Assembly (NCBI GenBank): GCA_028275145.1
Contig: JAQCNG010000140.1
Span: forward strand, 1 to 6,452
Direction of reading: 5' to 3'
DNA: 6,452 bases
Source: Halovenus sp.
GTDB taxonomy: Archaea; Halobacteriota; Halobacteria; Halobacteriales; Haloarculaceae
Shown: in pieces, positions 1 through 6,088 of the stretch
How the letters are laid out: each line of letters starts with the position of its first letter
How positions within the stretch are numbered: position 1 is the first letter of the stretch
Translations under genes and position numbers: made by a program
The notes under the pieces: generated by a model
What the model was told of the DNA's origin: nothing
The model's input: the letters and a program-made list of their open reading frames with translations, nothing else
The model's database searches: none

Positions 1-325
1 CGAGCGCTGGAAGGTGTGTTGAGACCAGTTTCGCCGTTACCCGCCGACGGAACTCCCCGTCGGTCATTGTCGTCTCGGTACTCCTCATCACGTACCCGAC
101 GAGTTCGGCGACTGTCGCCGAACCATCCGACCGCAACAGGTACGTCAGAACGTACCGATTACCGGGTTCGGCCATCACTGAAAAAAGTGTGTCCACCGAG
201 TGCTGTCGCGCCGCGGACTCGGTCGTGACCGACTCGCTGATCACCCGCTCGACCGTACGTGGTGTCTCGCTGCTGGCTGTCTCTCGTAGCGGTTCCTCGC
301 CCCGGGTTCTGCTGTATTCACTCAT
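1..325 (-). CDS. DUF7344-type winged-helix protein, 3' end beyond window
   Basis: The ATG at 325-323 opens a frame of 108 codons that is still open at the left edge, so the C-terminus is missing. It was read by hand from the minus strand. Residues 1-40 are a polar, charged tail. From about residue 43 the pattern fits the haloarchaeal DUF7344 winged-helix fold: SVDTLFSVMAEPGNRYVLTY, then a helix around TVAELVGYVM (71-80), then KLVSTHLPAL (99-108). The last resembles the 'HTHLPKL' signature near the end of this domain. Such proteins are presumed DNA-binding regulators, but their targets are generally unknown. Base 326 onwards shows no Shine-Dalgarno motif, so the start rests on being the first ATG before the domain. 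The gene follows the DUF5658 gene on the same strand after 219 bases and may belong to the same transcript. The family call is fairly secure; the function is inferred. Confidence 0.8.
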   Translation of the reverse strand, partial: MSEYSRTRGEEPLRETASSETPRTVERVISESVTTESAARQHSVDTLFSVMAEPGNRYVLTYLLRSDGSATVAELVGYVMRSTETTMTDGEFRRRVTAKLVSTHLPAL

Positions 326-544
326 GAGTTCTGCTTGTGCCGCTCGTCTCTGGTTGCCCGCCGACACTGACGCCCGCCGTGGTGTGAGCGATGCGAGGCG
401 GCGGCCAGCGGTCCCACACCGGTCGAGGTGGGGTGTCTCCGTCGAGACGCCGGGACCTCACTGTGACGGGTACCAGCGCGGTGTTTCTCTGGGGCAGAGG
501 CCAGGGAGCACCCTCGGGTCCGCGCCGGCCGCCCACAGACACCA
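326..544. other. 219-base spacer, no supported gene
   Basis: The spacer lies between the DUF5658 stop and the DUF7344 start. I see no TATA-like element, Shine-Dalgarno motif or T-rich terminator on the minus strand. A minus-strand frame (GTG at 548 to TGA at 318) spans the gap and overlaps both neighbours by a few bases. Its product is rich in Arg, Pro and Gly and poor in acidic residues, unlike the neighbouring proteins, so it was not called as a gene. Confidence 0.5.
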
Positions 545-1018
545 TCACAGCAGTATCACGAGGAGGTTGTGACCGGCCACGGCAAAGGAGAGGAGTGCGA
601 ACGGGACGTATCCGAGACAGCGCACCCAGAGCGGTGTAACTGTCGTCGCCCGGCAGTGCCGCGCGGCCGCCTCGGTGACAGAGACGACTGCACCGAGCGA
701 CACCAGAGAGAGGAGCACCAACCCCGGGACTGTTCCCAGAGTCTCCATCACCGCAACCGCAACGGGGTTCGCCTCGACGACACCCGGGAGCGAGAGACCG
801 TACACCGTGACCAGCAGGTCGGCCAGTTGGGCGGCGACCAGGACACCGATTCCCGCGACCTGCTGGCGCCGCTGTGCCCGCACCGGTCCTGGAGTTCCCC
901 GGCGGGACACCACCGCGAGGGCATCCGCGAGGTGACGCGGTGTTCGTCGACCCACCTCTCTCGACCCGTCCTGCTCGGGTTCGGCCGGGTAGTCGTGGCT
1001 GGGAGAGCGGTTAGACAT
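545..1018 (-). CDS. DUF5658-type integral membrane protein
   Basis: This is a 157-residue protein. Residues 1-50 are hydrophilic and rich in Arg, Pro and acidic residues, likely cytoplasmic. Three hydrophobic segments follow, at about 53-77, 96-118 and 131-156. The first segment and the loop after it read AQLADLLVTVYGLSLPGVVE and then ANP (63-85). This fits the pattern typical of archaeal DUF5658 proteins: Asp in the first helix, then Thr/Tyr-Gly, then Glu-x-Asn-Pro. The family has no established biochemical role that I know of. The ATG at 1018 lies three bases after the stop of the 191-residue gene and in the same frame (TAA CAG ATG), so the two are surely co-transcribed. A weak GGGGA (1033-1029) lies about 10 bases upstream. 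The family call is good; the function is unknown. Confidence 0.82.
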   Translation of the reverse strand: MSNRSPSHDYPAEPEQDGSREVGRRTPRHLADALAVVSRRGTPGPVRAQRRQQVAGIGVLVAAQLADLLVTVYGLSLPGVVEANPVAVAVMETLGTVPGLVLLSLVSLGAVVSVTEAAARHCRATTVTPLWVRCLGYVPFALLSFAVAGHNLLVILL

Positions 1019-1021
1019 CTG

Positions 1022-1597
1022 TTATCGGTCCCCGCAGAGTGGCCATCTCTCCACGACGGTCTCTCCCTCGGCGTCGAGGCCCCTCGCCTCGACACCCGCA
1101 TCTGTTCTGTGAACTGTAATCGTCCGCGTGGCGAGTGAGTGCTCTGGCCGCGCCGGCCCGTTGTCGGTGCCAGACCACTGAACAAACGCGTCGGCGCCCA
1201 CCGTCTCGAGCACTGAGAGGAGTTGGTCGAGAACGGTGAGCAGCGTCGCACGGTCCCCCGAGAGCACCCCCCGGCGGGTCTGGTCGGGCAGACACACACA
1301 GACGAGGTCGGTCTGACTCAGCGAGACTCGACGGAGAAACGCTGTGACGTGTCCACTCGTGTGTGGGCGGACGGCTTCGCTCCAGAGTGCACGCGGGTCG
1401 TCCGTCGACGCCATCGCACTCTCCCTGGCCGCCCGGGTCCGGGACTGTTGCTCGGATACGACATCCGCCGACGGTGTCCACGTCTCTGCGCTATCGACCG
1501 CCGGGTCCGCTGCCCTCGCACGCAACTGTGACAGATGATACAGCCAGTCGAGCGCTGTTCTGTACGCGAGTATTTCCACCCGGTCGGTCTCTGTCAT
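1022..1597 (-). CDS. Unrecognised 191-residue haloarchaeal protein
   Basis: I do not recognise this family. Residues 1-30 look helical (YRTALDWLYHLSQLRARA, 12-29), and 31-75 are a polar, probably disordered linker. From about 78 the sequence looks like a small alpha/beta domain: a strand at TDLVCVCLP (96-104), a helix at about 115-133 rich in Leu and Val, a strand at ADAFVQW (135-141), then two strands at about 157-173. No membrane segment, metal site or helix-turn-helix is visible. The strand-helix-strand run loosely recalls the C-terminal half of haloarchaeal DUF7504/HTR-like proteins, but the resemblance is too weak to use as a name. The ATG at 1597 is the first start after an in-frame stop (1609-1607) and has a well-placed GGTGA. 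The gene is co-transcribed with the DUF5658 gene. Its acidic composition supports real coding. Confidence 0.75.
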   Translation of the reverse strand: MTETDRVEILAYRTALDWLYHLSQLRARAADPAVDSAETWTPSADVVSEQQSRTRAARESAMASTDDPRALWSEAVRPHTSGHVTAFLRRVSLSQTDLVCVCLPDQTRRGVLSGDRATLLTVLDQLLSVLETVGADAFVQWSGTDNGPARPEHSLATRTITVHRTDAGVEARGLDAEGETVVERWPLCGDR

Positions 1598-1606
1598 CGC
1601 AACCTG

Positions 1607-1611
1607 TCACC
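1607..1611 (-). promoter_or_regulatory. Shine-Dalgarno site of the 191-residue gene
   Basis: On the minus strand GGTGA, complementary to the UCACC of the 16S rRNA tail, ends nine bases before the ATG at 1597. Many haloarchaeal genes are leaderless, so this site implies a transcript with a 5' leader. It supports both the chosen start and a promoter, or read-through, further upstream in the 300-base gap. The TGA in the motif is also the in-frame stop that bounds the reading frame. Confidence 0.55.
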
Positions 1612-1780
1612 CGTCCAGGTGGCCGTCATCTCCGGTCCGGCGTCTCGTCGACCGGTGAGGGAATCGATTGTGAACTCGACCACGGCGTGGCTCGTTGCCG
1701 ACCTGTCCAGTCCTGCGGTTCTCTTCCGTGTCATACGTACACCTAGTCTCGGACGTGTTAGGATACACACCACAGATAGT

Positions 1781-1802
1781 GGGGATTCGAGGAGGAGTCC
1801 CC
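1781..1802. repeat. Short inverted repeat, 8-bp arms
   Basis: GGGGATTC (1781-1788) pairs with GAGTCCCC (1795-1802) around a six-base loop. Seven positions are Watson-Crick and one is G-T, read as plus-strand RNA. In the minus-strand reading the odd pair becomes an A-C mismatch. It lies just downstream of the TATA-like element for leftward transcription, so it could be an operator. With one imperfect pair, chance is possible. Confidence 0.35.
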
Positions 1803-1803
1803 G

Positions 1804-1811
1804 GATATATC
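1804..1811 (-). promoter_or_regulatory. Candidate archaeal TATA box for the small operon
   Basis: GATATATC is the most TATA-like stretch in the 300-base gap and reads the same on both strands. A TATA box here would place the start of leftward transcription near 1780. That would give a leader of roughly 180 bases before the ATG at 1597, consistent with the Shine-Dalgarno site. The assignment is by appearance and position only. Confidence 0.3.
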
Positions 1812-1841
1812 AGGCTCCCTCGGGTGGTCGGGCGTCCCGGG

Positions 1842-1851
1842 CGGTCGACCG
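1842..1851. repeat. 10-bp perfect palindrome in the regulator-operon gap
   Basis: CGGTCGACCG is a perfect palindrome upstream of the TATA-like element with respect to leftward transcription. This is where an archaeal activator would bind. TCGA-containing palindromes are also common by chance in this GC-rich DNA, so a role as an operator is only a suggestion. Confidence 0.3.
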
Positions 1852-1897
1852 TCCGCGCACCCGGTAGCCACCCGCAGGTCAGACACTCTCGATGCGG

Positions 1898-4800
1898 TCA
1901 GTCCAGGCCAGACCGGTGGTCTCCGTCGAAAAGCACCGCCACCAGTTTCCGCTCGGCGGTTCGGAGGTGTTCGTGAACGGTCGAGCGGGAGATGCTGAAG
2001 AACTCGCCGAGTTCGCCACCGTTTATCTGTTTTGGCTGGTCGTAGTACCCCTCCTGATAGGCGGTCCGGATAATCTCTCGCTGTCGGTCGGTGAGTGCTG
2101 CCAACTGGTCGGACCGGCTGGTGACGGTAGTGTCGCGCTGTCTGGTGCGCTTTGCGGCAACCCGGCTGTCCGCGAGGCGGTCACCGACCGCTTCGATGGC
2201 GGCTCTCACGGCTGCCTGCTGTGTGCCTCTGACCGTCACGAGTTCGGTAGACGGGGTGCTCCGGGCCCCACACAGCCGGATGTCGCTCGCGGCGAGCGTC
2301 TCGAAGAACACCCGGGTGGGGTCGCGGCGCTCGGTGTGTAGTCTGACTGTCGCCGTCCCGCCGTCCGTGGACGACGACGCCGCGGTGGCAATCTGTGTGT
2401 CGTACAGACCGGGTGTCTGTGAGACGTAACTCTCGAGTGTCCCCGGCCGTATGCCTCTGAACGTCAGTTCGAGCCGGTTTTCGGTGCTATCGACGGTGTC
2501 GATTCGCCGGACCTGTACCGACGCCCCCGTCGGGAGTGCGGGAAACAGAGGCCGCGAACCCTCGAAGGACAGGTCCACCTCGATTATCGTATCGTCCGAG
2601 GCTGTGGAGACTGTCCGACCCAGCTGTTTCAACCGAATGGCTGCCGTTCGGCAGGCGACACGCAGGGACTCGACTGTGTTGTCGTCGAACGCGTCCGTCT
2701 GTGTGGCCGCAACCTCCAGCACGCCGTAGATGGTGCCCTCGTCCGTGACTGGCACCGCGACGGCCGACTGGTAGCCGTAGGTCAGCATACGGCTGGCCCA
2801 CTCTGACTGTCGCTGTGCTCCGGCGATTCGCTCGACCTGTACCGGTTCCCGGGTCGTCACAGCCTCGAGTGCCGGTGGCGTGTTCGGCGACTCGGCCGTA
2901 ACCTCCGCCGCAGGCCCGTCGGCGGCGCTTGTCCTCCTCGGGACCACCGCCTGCTGCTGTGGTCGGTAGCCGCCGACCCACCCGTGTGGCCAGTTCGCGT
3001 CGACGAACTCGACGAGAATCCGGTCGAGTTCCGACCGGGACTCGGCCCCGAGTATCCGGTCGATTGCCCGGGTGAGGCTGCTCAGTCCTCTCGTCGCGCG
3101 GGTCATCTCCTTCTTGTAACGCTCGATATCGGACCTGAGTCGGTCGATAGAGGCCTTCTGTGTGGCCTGTCTGATCCCGACTGCGAGCGTGCCCGCCGCC
3201 GACTCGACGAACTCGGTGAACTCGTCTGTTCGGTCCTCGACACCGGCGACCACGAGCAGACCGACCGACCCCACCGGAACCGCGAGCGCCGGCGCTCCGT
3301 CGGACCCGCCATCGAGCCAGCCTGTCTGTCCGGTTGTGAACGCACGCCAGCGGGTTTGCTCGTCGACGGTCACCGTCTCCGGGTGATTCTCCGGCGTCGA
3401 GGCGGTCGCCATCCGCCGGAGTAGCCCGTCGGGTTCCTTCCACCGGTACACCGCAACGGAGCTGTTGCCGACGCCTTCGGCAACCACCTCGACGCCTATC
3501 TCGTACACGTCGGCCGGTGTCCGGGCGCGGAGCAGTTCGTCGCCGACCCGGTGAAATGCCTTCAGCCGGCGGAGTCGCTCCACCGCCCGCTGTGTCCGCT
3601 TGAGTTCGGTCACGTCCGTCGAGACACCGAGCACAGCCCGTTCGTCTGTCCGAACGGGGTCGAACGGTATCTTCCACGTATCGAGGAGCCGCTCGTTGCC
3701 GTCGACATCTGTCAGTGTCTCCTCGCTCCGGTGGACCGGGTCCCCGGATTCGAGAACCCGTCTGTCGTCCTCGCGAAACGCCGTTACGTCGGATTGTTCC
3801 GGCGCGAGGTCGGCGTCAGTCTTGCCCTCGATCCGCGAGACGGTCGTTCCGTACGCCTCGGCGACAGCCTCGTTCGCGAAGATGAACGCTCCGCTCTGGT
3901 CCTTGCAGAAGATCATCTGTGGGACAGTGTCGATGACATCGCGGAGCTGTTGTCGCTTTCTCTCGGCTGTCTCGCGTGCTGTCGCGAGCGCCGTCTCGCG
4001 ATCGAGGAGGGTGAGCGCCGTTTGGACGTGGGTGCCGACAATCCCCAGCAGTTTCCGTTCAGTTTCGGAGATACCGTCGGGCTCTGTCGAGCCGATGATG
4101 AAGATGCCGTGCTCACCGACCGGCAGAAGTAGCTCCGACTCGATTGGTGTCTCGGGGTTGTACACGCTCTCGACGGCCCCGAGGTCCGGGTAGTAGCTCT
4201 GTGTGCCCTCGACAAACGACTCCCAGGCGAGCCCCTCACCACGCTCGAACACCGGCACGTCGTCGAACAGTGCCCGCGCACGTTCCGACACCTGGAGCGG
4301 TTGTAGCTCGTCTCTGCCGGCGTCGTACCGGCAGTACCCGACGAGCGGTCGTTTGAGCCGCTCGGTCATCGATTCGAGGGCGTGGTCGATGACCGTCTCG
4401 CGGTCGTCCGCCAGCATGAACGTCTCCACGGAGTCTCTGAGGCGACTCACCTGCCGCTCGGTCCGCTTTCGCTCGCTGATGTCACGGTTGACACAGACGA
4501 GCCCACCGTCGTCGAGGCGGGTCAGTGAGACGTACTGCTCGACGGAACTGCCGTCTTTTTTCGAGCCTGTCAGCTCTCCCGCCCACGACCCGGTCTGTTC
4601 GAGTTCGGCAAACGGGCCGGCCTCGATGTCGGCCTGTACCGCCTCGGTGTAGAGCCTGCGCCAGTGCTCGCCGAGCAGTTCCCCGGCGGTGTAGCCGAAT
4701 ATCTCCGCGTGTGCCTCGTTCATGTAGACGTACTCACCACGCTCCGAGAGAATTGAGAGCCCGGTCAGAGAGGCGTCCATCGCCGCGGAGCGACGCCTCA

Positions 4801-5626
4801 GTTCGCTCTGCTGATCGAACTGTGCCGACGCCTCGTGGAGTGTCACAACCCGATACGTCCGGCCGTCGACGGTCGGCCTCGATTCGACGGTTTCGACCGG
4901 CCACAGACTGCCGTTCCCGGTTTCGATGTACCGGGTCTCCTGTTCGTCCGCCGGGTGGTCGTCGACATCTCCGGCAGGGGCCGGTTGCTGGGCGCCGCGG
5001 ACCGCTACCTGCTCTCTGTTCGCGTACAACTCGTCGTAACTCGAGCCGAGTATCGACTCCCGTGACCGACAGAGAGACTCACAGCCCGCGTCGTTGAGAG
5101 CCACCACGACACCGGTCTCTGCGTCTACGGCCAGTGTCGGGGCCGGTGTCTCGACGAACAGCCGCGCGAGAGAGAGGGACGGCGTGTCGGCGTTCTGGGC
5201 TCGCTGGATATCGCTGTCGGGCTCCCCGTCGGTTCCGGGAGCCGTGGCAAAGGCCGACCGGACCGACGCAACGAGCTGTCGTTCCGGACTGTCTGGGTGG
5301 AGATACGTCGTCTGCGCGGACAGCGAACCGTCCGCCGGGTCGAGCGAGGAATCCAGGTCGACGACCAGGAGTCGTCTGTCCGGCAGGCGACCGGACGAGT
5401 CGAGTTTGCGGAACGCCGAACCGGTACACACGAGCGCTGTCGACCCGGAACCGGTCTGCCGGGAGAGGGTTCCCGCTGTGTCGACCGCCGGAGTGGTCGT
5501 GTCCTGGACGACGACACTCGCGAAGAGACGGTCGAGCATCGGCCGGAGCAACTCCACGGCGTCGACTGCACGCTCCCCAACTGGAACAACCTGGAGTGTT
5601 TCGAGGTGGGGGAGTGTGTTACTCAT
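1898..5626 (-). CDS. Bat-like multi-PAS/GAF transcription regulator with HTH_10
   Basis: This 1242-residue protein is of the bacterio-opsin activator (Bat) type, but much longer than classical Bat (roughly 670 residues). Domains in order: a degenerate receiver-like region (10-127); PAS 1 (about 150-265); PAS 2 (about 280-385, with YMNEAHAEIFGYTAGELLGE); GAF 1 (about 395-540); PAS 3 (about 560-676, with IFCKDQSGAFIFANEA and GKTDADL); GAF 2 (about 690-820, divergent); a charged helical linker (822-845); GAF 3 (about 850-1000); the Bat-associated domain (about 1010-1160); and HTH_10 (about 1177-1230, LTDRQREIIRTAYQEGYYDQ, then ISRSTVHEHLRTAERKL). No histidine kinase or membrane segment is present, so it probably senses small molecules, light or redox state in the cytoplasm and binds DNA directly. 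The TAG directly before the ATG at 5626 fixes the start. No Shine-Dalgarno is seen, so the transcript may be leaderless. The ligand is unknown. Confidence 0.92.
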   Translation of the reverse strand: MSNTLPHLETLQVVPVGERAVDAVELLRPMLDRLFASVVVQDTTTPAVDTAGTLSRQTGSGSTALVCTGSAFRKLDSSGRLPDRRLLVVDLDSSLDPADGSLSAQTTYLHPDSPERQLVASVRSAFATAPGTDGEPDSDIQRAQNADTPSLSLARLFVETPAPTLAVDAETGVVVALNDAGCESLCRSRESILGSSYDELYANREQVAVRGAQQPAPAGDVDDHPADEQETRYIETGNGSLWPVETVESRPTVDGRTYRVVTLHEASAQFDQQSELRRRSAAMDASLTGLSILSERGEYVYMNEAHAEIFGYTAGELLGEHWRRLYTEAVQADIEAGPFAELEQTGSWAGELTGSKKDGSSVEQYVSLTRLDDGGLVCVNRDISERKRTERQVSRLRDSVETFMLADDRETVIDHALESMTERLKRPLVGYCRYDAGRDELQPLQVSERARALFDDVPVFERGEGLAWESFVEGTQSYYPDLGAVESVYNPETPIESELLLPVGEHGIFIIGSTEPDGISETERKLLGIVGTHVQTALTLLDRETALATARETAERKRQQLRDVIDTVPQMIFCKDQSGAFIFANEAVAEAYGTTVSRIEGKTDADLAPEQSDVTAFREDDRRVLESGDPVHRSEETLTDVDGNERLLDTWKIPFDPVRTDERAVLGVSTDVTELKRTQRAVERLRRLKAFHRVGDELLRARTPADVYEIGVEVVAEGVGNSSVAVYRWKEPDGLLRRMATASTPENHPETVTVDEQTRWRAFTTGQTGWLDGGSDGAPALAVPVGSVGLLVVAGVEDRTDEFTEFVESAAGTLAVGIRQATQKASIDRLRSDIERYKKEMTRATRGLSSLTRAIDRILGAESRSELDRILVEFVDANWPHGWVGGYRPQQQAVVPRRTSAADGPAAEVTAESPNTPPALEAVTTREPVQVERIAGAQRQSEWASRMLTYGYQSAVAVPVTDEGTIYGVLEVAATQTDAFDDNTVESLRVACRTAAIRLKQLGRTVSTASDDTIIEVDLSFEGSRPLFPALPTGASVQVRRIDTVDSTENRLELTFRGIRPGTLESYVSQTPGLYDTQIATAASSSTDGGTATVRLHTERRDPTRVFFETLAASDIRLCGARSTPSTELVTVRGTQQAAVRAAIEAVGDRLADSRVAAKRTRQRDTTVTSRSDQLAALTDRQREIIRTAYQEGYYDQPKQINGGELGEFFSISRSTVHEHLRTAERKLVAVLFDGDHRSGLD

Positions 5627-5637
5627 CTATCGTCAAA

Positions 5638-5649
5638 ACCGATCTCGGT
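5638..5649. promoter_or_regulatory. Inverted repeat just upstream of the regulator start
   Basis: ACCGA and TCGGT flank TC, twelve to twenty-three bases before the ATG of the regulator. If the gene is leaderless, this sits over the core promoter or start site. That would suit an autoregulatory operator, perhaps for the regulator's own HTH_10. The arms are only five bp, so confidence is low. Confidence 0.25.
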
Positions 5650-5683
5650 CGGTCCGCTCCCGCGTCGAGGGGTGCTCGAGTTC

Positions 5684-5693
5684 TCAGTACTGA
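5684..5693. promoter_or_regulatory. Palindrome TCAGTACTGA upstream of the regulator
   Basis: This is a perfect 10-bp palindrome about 58 bases upstream of the regulator start. It sits at the edge of the AT-richer block, where an activator or repressor site would be expected. No second copy was noticed in the gap before the small operon. The operator role is an inference from position. Confidence 0.3.
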
Positions 5694-5875
5694 TGATTTG
5701 ATGCCACCCGAGATGGCTCCGATCACCGAGGTCGACCGAACAGTGGTCTGTGCTGTAGATGCCGGAGACGACATGGGACACCTGTCTGTGTACACTGCGT
5801 GAATCAAAGAGGTGTGCCCTGATATGTCCGGCGGTGAAATCTCAGCCAGTAATATCGGTACTTCCCAACCGGTGT

Positions 5876-5900
5876 GAGCAGCGGAGCTAAAGCGTTGCTC
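5876..5900. repeat. Stem-loop ahead of the transposase, 8-bp arms
   Basis: GAGCAGCG (5876-5883) pairs with CGTTGCTC (5893-5900) around a nine-base loop, with one G-T pair. It lies upstream of the GGAGG and the transposase start. It could form in the leader RNA, or be part of the end of the insertion sequence. Confidence 0.45.
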
Positions 5901-5907
5901 TGATTGA

Positions 5908-5912
5908 GGAGG
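5908..5912 (+). promoter_or_regulatory. Shine-Dalgarno-like GGAGG upstream of the transposase
   Basis: GGAGG lies 18 bases before the GTG start at 5931, further than usual. It is followed two bases later by the left arm of an 11-bp stem whose loop contains the start codon. Folding of that stem would separate or mask ribosome site and start. An ATG immediately after it (5913-5915) is not in the transposase frame. Confidence 0.35.
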
Positions 5913-5914
5913 AT

Positions 5915-5954
5915 GTCTGGTTGAGATGATGTGTTCAAAACCCCTCAACCAGAC
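5915..5954. repeat. 11-bp inverted repeat with the start codon in its loop
   Basis: GTCTGGTTGAG (5915-5925) is the exact reverse complement of CTCAACCAGAC (5944-5954). The 18-base loop (5926-5943) contains the GTG start codon of the transposase at 5931-5933, and the right arm is coding. The structure could limit initiation, as fold-back structures do in bacterial IS10 and IS50. Its presence is certain; its role is inferred. Confidence 0.7.
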
Positions 5955-6020
5955 GGTGTACTTTCGGCAGCGGACCTAAAAGAAGCAGCGGATAGCGTCA
6001 TTGGTGAGTTGCCATTGCCA

Positions 6021-6047
6021 GGAATCGAGGGCTCGCCCCTCGATTCC
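6021..6047. repeat. 11-bp perfect inverted repeat inside the transposase gene
   Basis: GGAATCGAGGG (6021-6031) and CCCTCGATTCC (6037-6047) flank a five-base loop, CTCGC. The whole repeat is coding (GIEGSPLDS). It is one of four long perfect repeats in this gene segment. Confidence 0.75.
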
Positions 6048-6055
6048 GATGCTAT

Positions 6056-6079
6056 CTGGCCAGTCGTCACAATGGCCAG
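6056..6079. repeat. 7-bp inverted repeat inside the transposase gene
   Basis: CTGGCCA (6056-6062) and TGGCCAG (6073-6079) flank ten bases. On its own this could be chance. It is listed because it fills the space between two much longer perfect repeats. Confidence 0.5.
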
Positions 6080-6088
6080 CGTTAATCA

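Larger units (their letters stand above)
1598..1897. other. 300-base spacer between the regulator and the small operon
   Basis: No credible gene is seen here on either strand. The frames that cross it encode Arg/Ser/Pro-rich products typical of shadow frames. It contains a relatively AT-rich patch (about 1730-1812) within otherwise GC-rich DNA, a TATA-like GATATATC, an inverted repeat at 1781-1802 and a 10-bp palindrome at 1842-1851. No T-rich tract marks the end of the regulator transcript. The likeliest content is the promoter and leader of the 191-residue gene. Confidence 0.55.
5627..5930. other. Spacer between the regulator and the ISH3-type transposase frame
   Basis: No credible gene is seen. 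The region becomes richer in AT from about 5680 than the coding DNA on its left. It must hold the promoter of the regulator (leftward), the left end of the insertion sequence and the transposase promoter (rightward, perhaps AATATC at 5851-5856). Small palindromes occur at 5638-5649, 5684-5693 and 5788-5795. I could not place the terminal inverted repeat or target duplication, because the right end of the element is outside the window. Confidence 0.5.

Noticed and set aside
318..548. Minus-strand frame of 76 codons filling the gap between the DUF5658 and DUF7344 genes, with GTG overlapping the upstream stop
   Set aside because: The overlap at both ends is tempting, but the product is rich in Arg, Pro and Gly with few acidic residues, has no recognisable motif and lacks a Shine-Dalgarno site.
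748..1481. Two further minus-strand frames (748-1299 and 1011-1481) overlapping the 191-residue and DUF5658 genes
   Set aside because: Arg/Ser/Pro-rich translations typical of shadow frames in GC-rich haloarchaeal DNA; the acidic and membrane-type frames explain the same bases better.
2487..3677. 396-codon minus-strand frame inside the regulator gene
   Set aside because: It lies in another frame of the PAS/GAF region and its translation is extremely Arg/Gly-rich; the regulator frame has clear domains throughout.
3551..4193. Plus-strand frames of nearly 200 codons antisense to the regulator (3551-4132 and 3600-4193)
   Set aside because: They mirror the codon bias of the real gene on the other strand and show no motif or start signal.
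5619..5948. 109-codon minus-strand frame across the regulator-transposase gap
   Set aside because: It overlaps the starts of both neighbours and has no family resemblance; the region is better explained as promoters and the end of the insertion sequence.
5967..5992. Direct repeat GCAGCGGA (5967-5974 and 5985-5992) near the transposase start
   Set aside because: Only 8 bp, and explained by similar codons for Ala-Ala-Asp in one helix; not evidence of a target duplication or iteron.
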